From Allolobophora icterica (Eukaryota > Annelida > Clitellata > Crassiclitellata > Lumbricidae), in contig OY744606.1 of NCBI GenBank assembly GCA_963556255.1, positions 79,469,641 through 79,533,640 on the forward strand: 64,000 nt of DNA, written 5' to 3'. A model generated the notes under the pieces. It had not been told where the DNA came from. It made no database searches and saw only the letters and a list, made by a program, of their open reading frames with translations. Positions 61,999 to 64,000 of the stretch are shown here, piece after piece (within the stretch, counting starts at the first letter, position 1; every line of letters begins with the position of its first letter). Made by a program: the position numbers and the translations under genes.

Positions 61999-64000
61999 GT
62001 TGTCGGTTTAATACTTCAAAGGAGCGGCTGCGCGCCTATCTGTGGTTATATAACCATTGATGCACTTATTCTGGGCCCGCGCGGTGACGTGTGCTCCCCA
62101 CCTGCGATCACACCCAACTTATTAAACAGGTGTTCGGGATGTAATACGGATCTTCATCAACTCTGTAGCTTAGACTCAAACTTAGCTGACGAGGAACGAA
62201 GTCATCGTGTTTGTCCTAATTGCGCTAATAAAATAACATATGATTCTGATGAGGAGGCTACCGCTGCCGGTCAAGATGATAATAGTAGCCCTACAAATGT
62301 AACTACTAGAGCGACTAATAACGAAACTGAGTTTCAGGTATTTACGGACGAAATGGAAACTAATTCTATTCTTGAAAATTTAAATGCTGACCCGGACCAA
62401 AATTACTATAGGAACCCGAATTGGTCCAGTAATTATATTGATCCTGAGGCTCTTGTTAAACATATTCAATTGGGTAGCCACTTAGGGGAACGGAGCCTAA
62501 CGGTTATGCATATTAACTCCCGCAGTATGGCCCATAAACTAGTAGACATTCATGAACTAGCTATCATGCTCCAAGCCTCGATTGTTGCACTGACGGAAAC
62601 ATGGCTGGACTCCAATCTGGAAGACACCATACATTTGAAAGGATTTAATTTTATAGGTAAATCTAGAGCTGCGGGAAGGGGGGAGGAGGAGTGGGTTTGC
62701 TTATAAAAGAAAACTTAAAATTTCAACAGTTTTTTCCGAAAAGTAATCTTGAGGAACATAAAACTTTTGAAAGTCTCTTTATTCGATTAACTCTAAAAAC
62801 GAGTTCCCCAGTAGTAGGGGTGATCTATAGAGCACCAGGACAAAAACTACAAGAATTTAACGAAGAATTTGAACAATTGATAACAGGATTAAAAAGGAAT
62901 ACAAAAGAGGTAATCTTGCTGGGGGATTTTAATATAGATCTCCTGAAAATAAATGAACATAAGGACTCCAATACTTTCTATAACTGTCTATCGTCCCACC
63001 ACTATCTTCCAACTATAACTAGGCCTACCAGGATTACCCCCACCACCCGCACCTTAATAGATAACGTATACAGCAACGCATGGTCGAAGGTGCTCGAGGC
63101 CTTCATCATTGTTTCGGACATTTCGGACCATCTCCCGATCTGTGCACGATTCACTTTTGAAGTCATTCCAAATAAAAATGATCGCTGTAAGGAAACCAGA
63201 ATATTTAACCAAGATAACCAAAAAAAATTCAAAGCAGCTCTTGAAGAAGCAAAATGGGACCCCATATTGAATGCCTGTGACCTAGGTAATGCAAACGAAG
63301 CATATGAACTCTTTTTTGGCAAATACATGGAAGCCTACAACACGGCCTTTCCAGTTGTAACGGAAGCAAAGAATTGTAGGAAGAAATTCAAGAAACCCTG
63401 GATGACACCAGGAATTTTAAAATCCTGTAAGAAAAAAAAATTATTATATGTAAAGTATCTAAAAGCACCGAGTCAGCAAAATAAAAAAGCCTTCACTGAC
63501 TATAGGAATAAGTTCAAAACACTTAGAATAAACGCTGAACGTAACTACTATACGACCGAATTCTATAAACATCATAACGATCTAAAGGCTACTTGGAAAC
63601 TACTTAGAGCAGCAATGCAAATCGAAGATAATAAAATTAATCAAATTACTTTGAAAATTAACGGAGTCCTGATGGAAGACCCAGGAATAGTTGCAAATAA
63701 TTTTAATAACTATTTTGTCAGTATAGCCAGTGATCTAGCTAGTAAAATACAAGAGTCTCCAGGCACCTTTCAAGAATTCCTCCCGCCATCTAGACTAAAC
63801 TCTATGGGTTTGACGTTGACCTCTCCTGATGAACTTTTGAAAATTGGCAGTATTCTGAAAAAAACCCACACAAGAGGTCTAGACGACATCGACCCTTATA
63901 TTGCCACCCCAAACTTATTTTTGATAACAAAACCACTAGCAGCAATCATAAATTGTTCCCTCTTAAATGGAGTAGTTCCCCACAAGATAAAAATGGCAAA
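61999..64000 (+). CDS. Non-LTR retrotransposon ORF2: PHD-type finger, APE endonuclease, start of RT region; runs off the edge
   Basis: Open frame from 61999 with no ATG. CGYITIDALI..C, RCSGCNTDLHQLC and RVCPNC resemble a C4HC3 (PHD) finger. Then LTVMHINSRSM, ALTETWLDSN, a one-base frameshift in the G run 62678-62683, GVIYRAPG, LLGDFNIDLL and SDISDHLPI: the APE endonuclease motifs in order. The second frame stays open from about 62684 to the window edge (433 codons), through ...RKKFKKPWMTPGILKSC and GLDDIDPYIATPNL, just before RT motif A. One indel away from an intact ORF, hence young. Clade (Crack/Daphne/CR1) undecided. Confidence 0.85.

Overview
The window looks like nuclear DNA from a non-vertebrate metazoan. 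Genes are split by GT-AG introns, intergenic and intronic sequence is AT-rich and packed with non-LTR retrotransposon remnants, tRNA-derived SINEs, microsatellites and small inverted-repeat DNA transposons, and the conserved proteins (URI1, lysosomal phospholipase A2 group XV, a DIPK1/FAM69 kinase-like protein) are typical animal genes. I cannot name the species. The mix of CR1/L2-like elements and hAT MITEs would fit an invertebrate deuterostome, but nothing here proves that.

Four protein-coding genes can be assembled, each with exon phases that agree. (1) Minus strand, 24062 down to 12895: six exons, 1630 aa, not recognised with certainty. The N-terminal ~135 residues resemble the OB fold of the shelterin protein TPP1/ACD. 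The rest is low-complexity and carries three independent tandem peptide repeats. (2) Plus strand, 26233-34281: URI1, nine exons, 457 aa. (3) Plus strand, 36803-45862: PLA2G15-like phospholipase/acyltransferase, seven exons, 411 aa, with a complete Ser-Asp-His triad. (4) Plus strand, 51422-53995: DIPK1 (FAM69) family, three exons, 437 aa, including a short signal-anchor exon. Gene 1 and URI1 are divergent, about 2.2 kb apart; the three plus-strand genes follow each other head to tail. They serve unrelated functions, so nothing suggests an operon-like unit.

Layout: 1-12.8 kb is gene-free repeat land (a microsatellite, a 30-bp-TIR element, a 56-bp minisatellite with a higher-order pattern, SINEs, a 2.35-kb hAT, a CR1/L2-like reverse transcriptase ORF). 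12.9-24.1 kb holds gene 1, with a hAT nested inside a hAT in its first intron. 24.1-26.2 kb is a divergent intergenic region with two MITEs. 26.2-54 kb holds the three plus-strand genes, their introns full of transposon debris. 54-59.9 kb is more transposons, including a hAT containing a retrotransposon tail containing a MITE. 60-64 kb is a large non-LTR element (ORF1-like domain, PHD-type finger, APE endonuclease, start of the RT region) running off the right edge.

Recurring theme: hAT-type elements with exact or near-exact 8-bp target duplications can be delimited to the base at ten places, and several tandem repeats or mobile elements sit directly against 3' splice sites, most strikingly in URI1.
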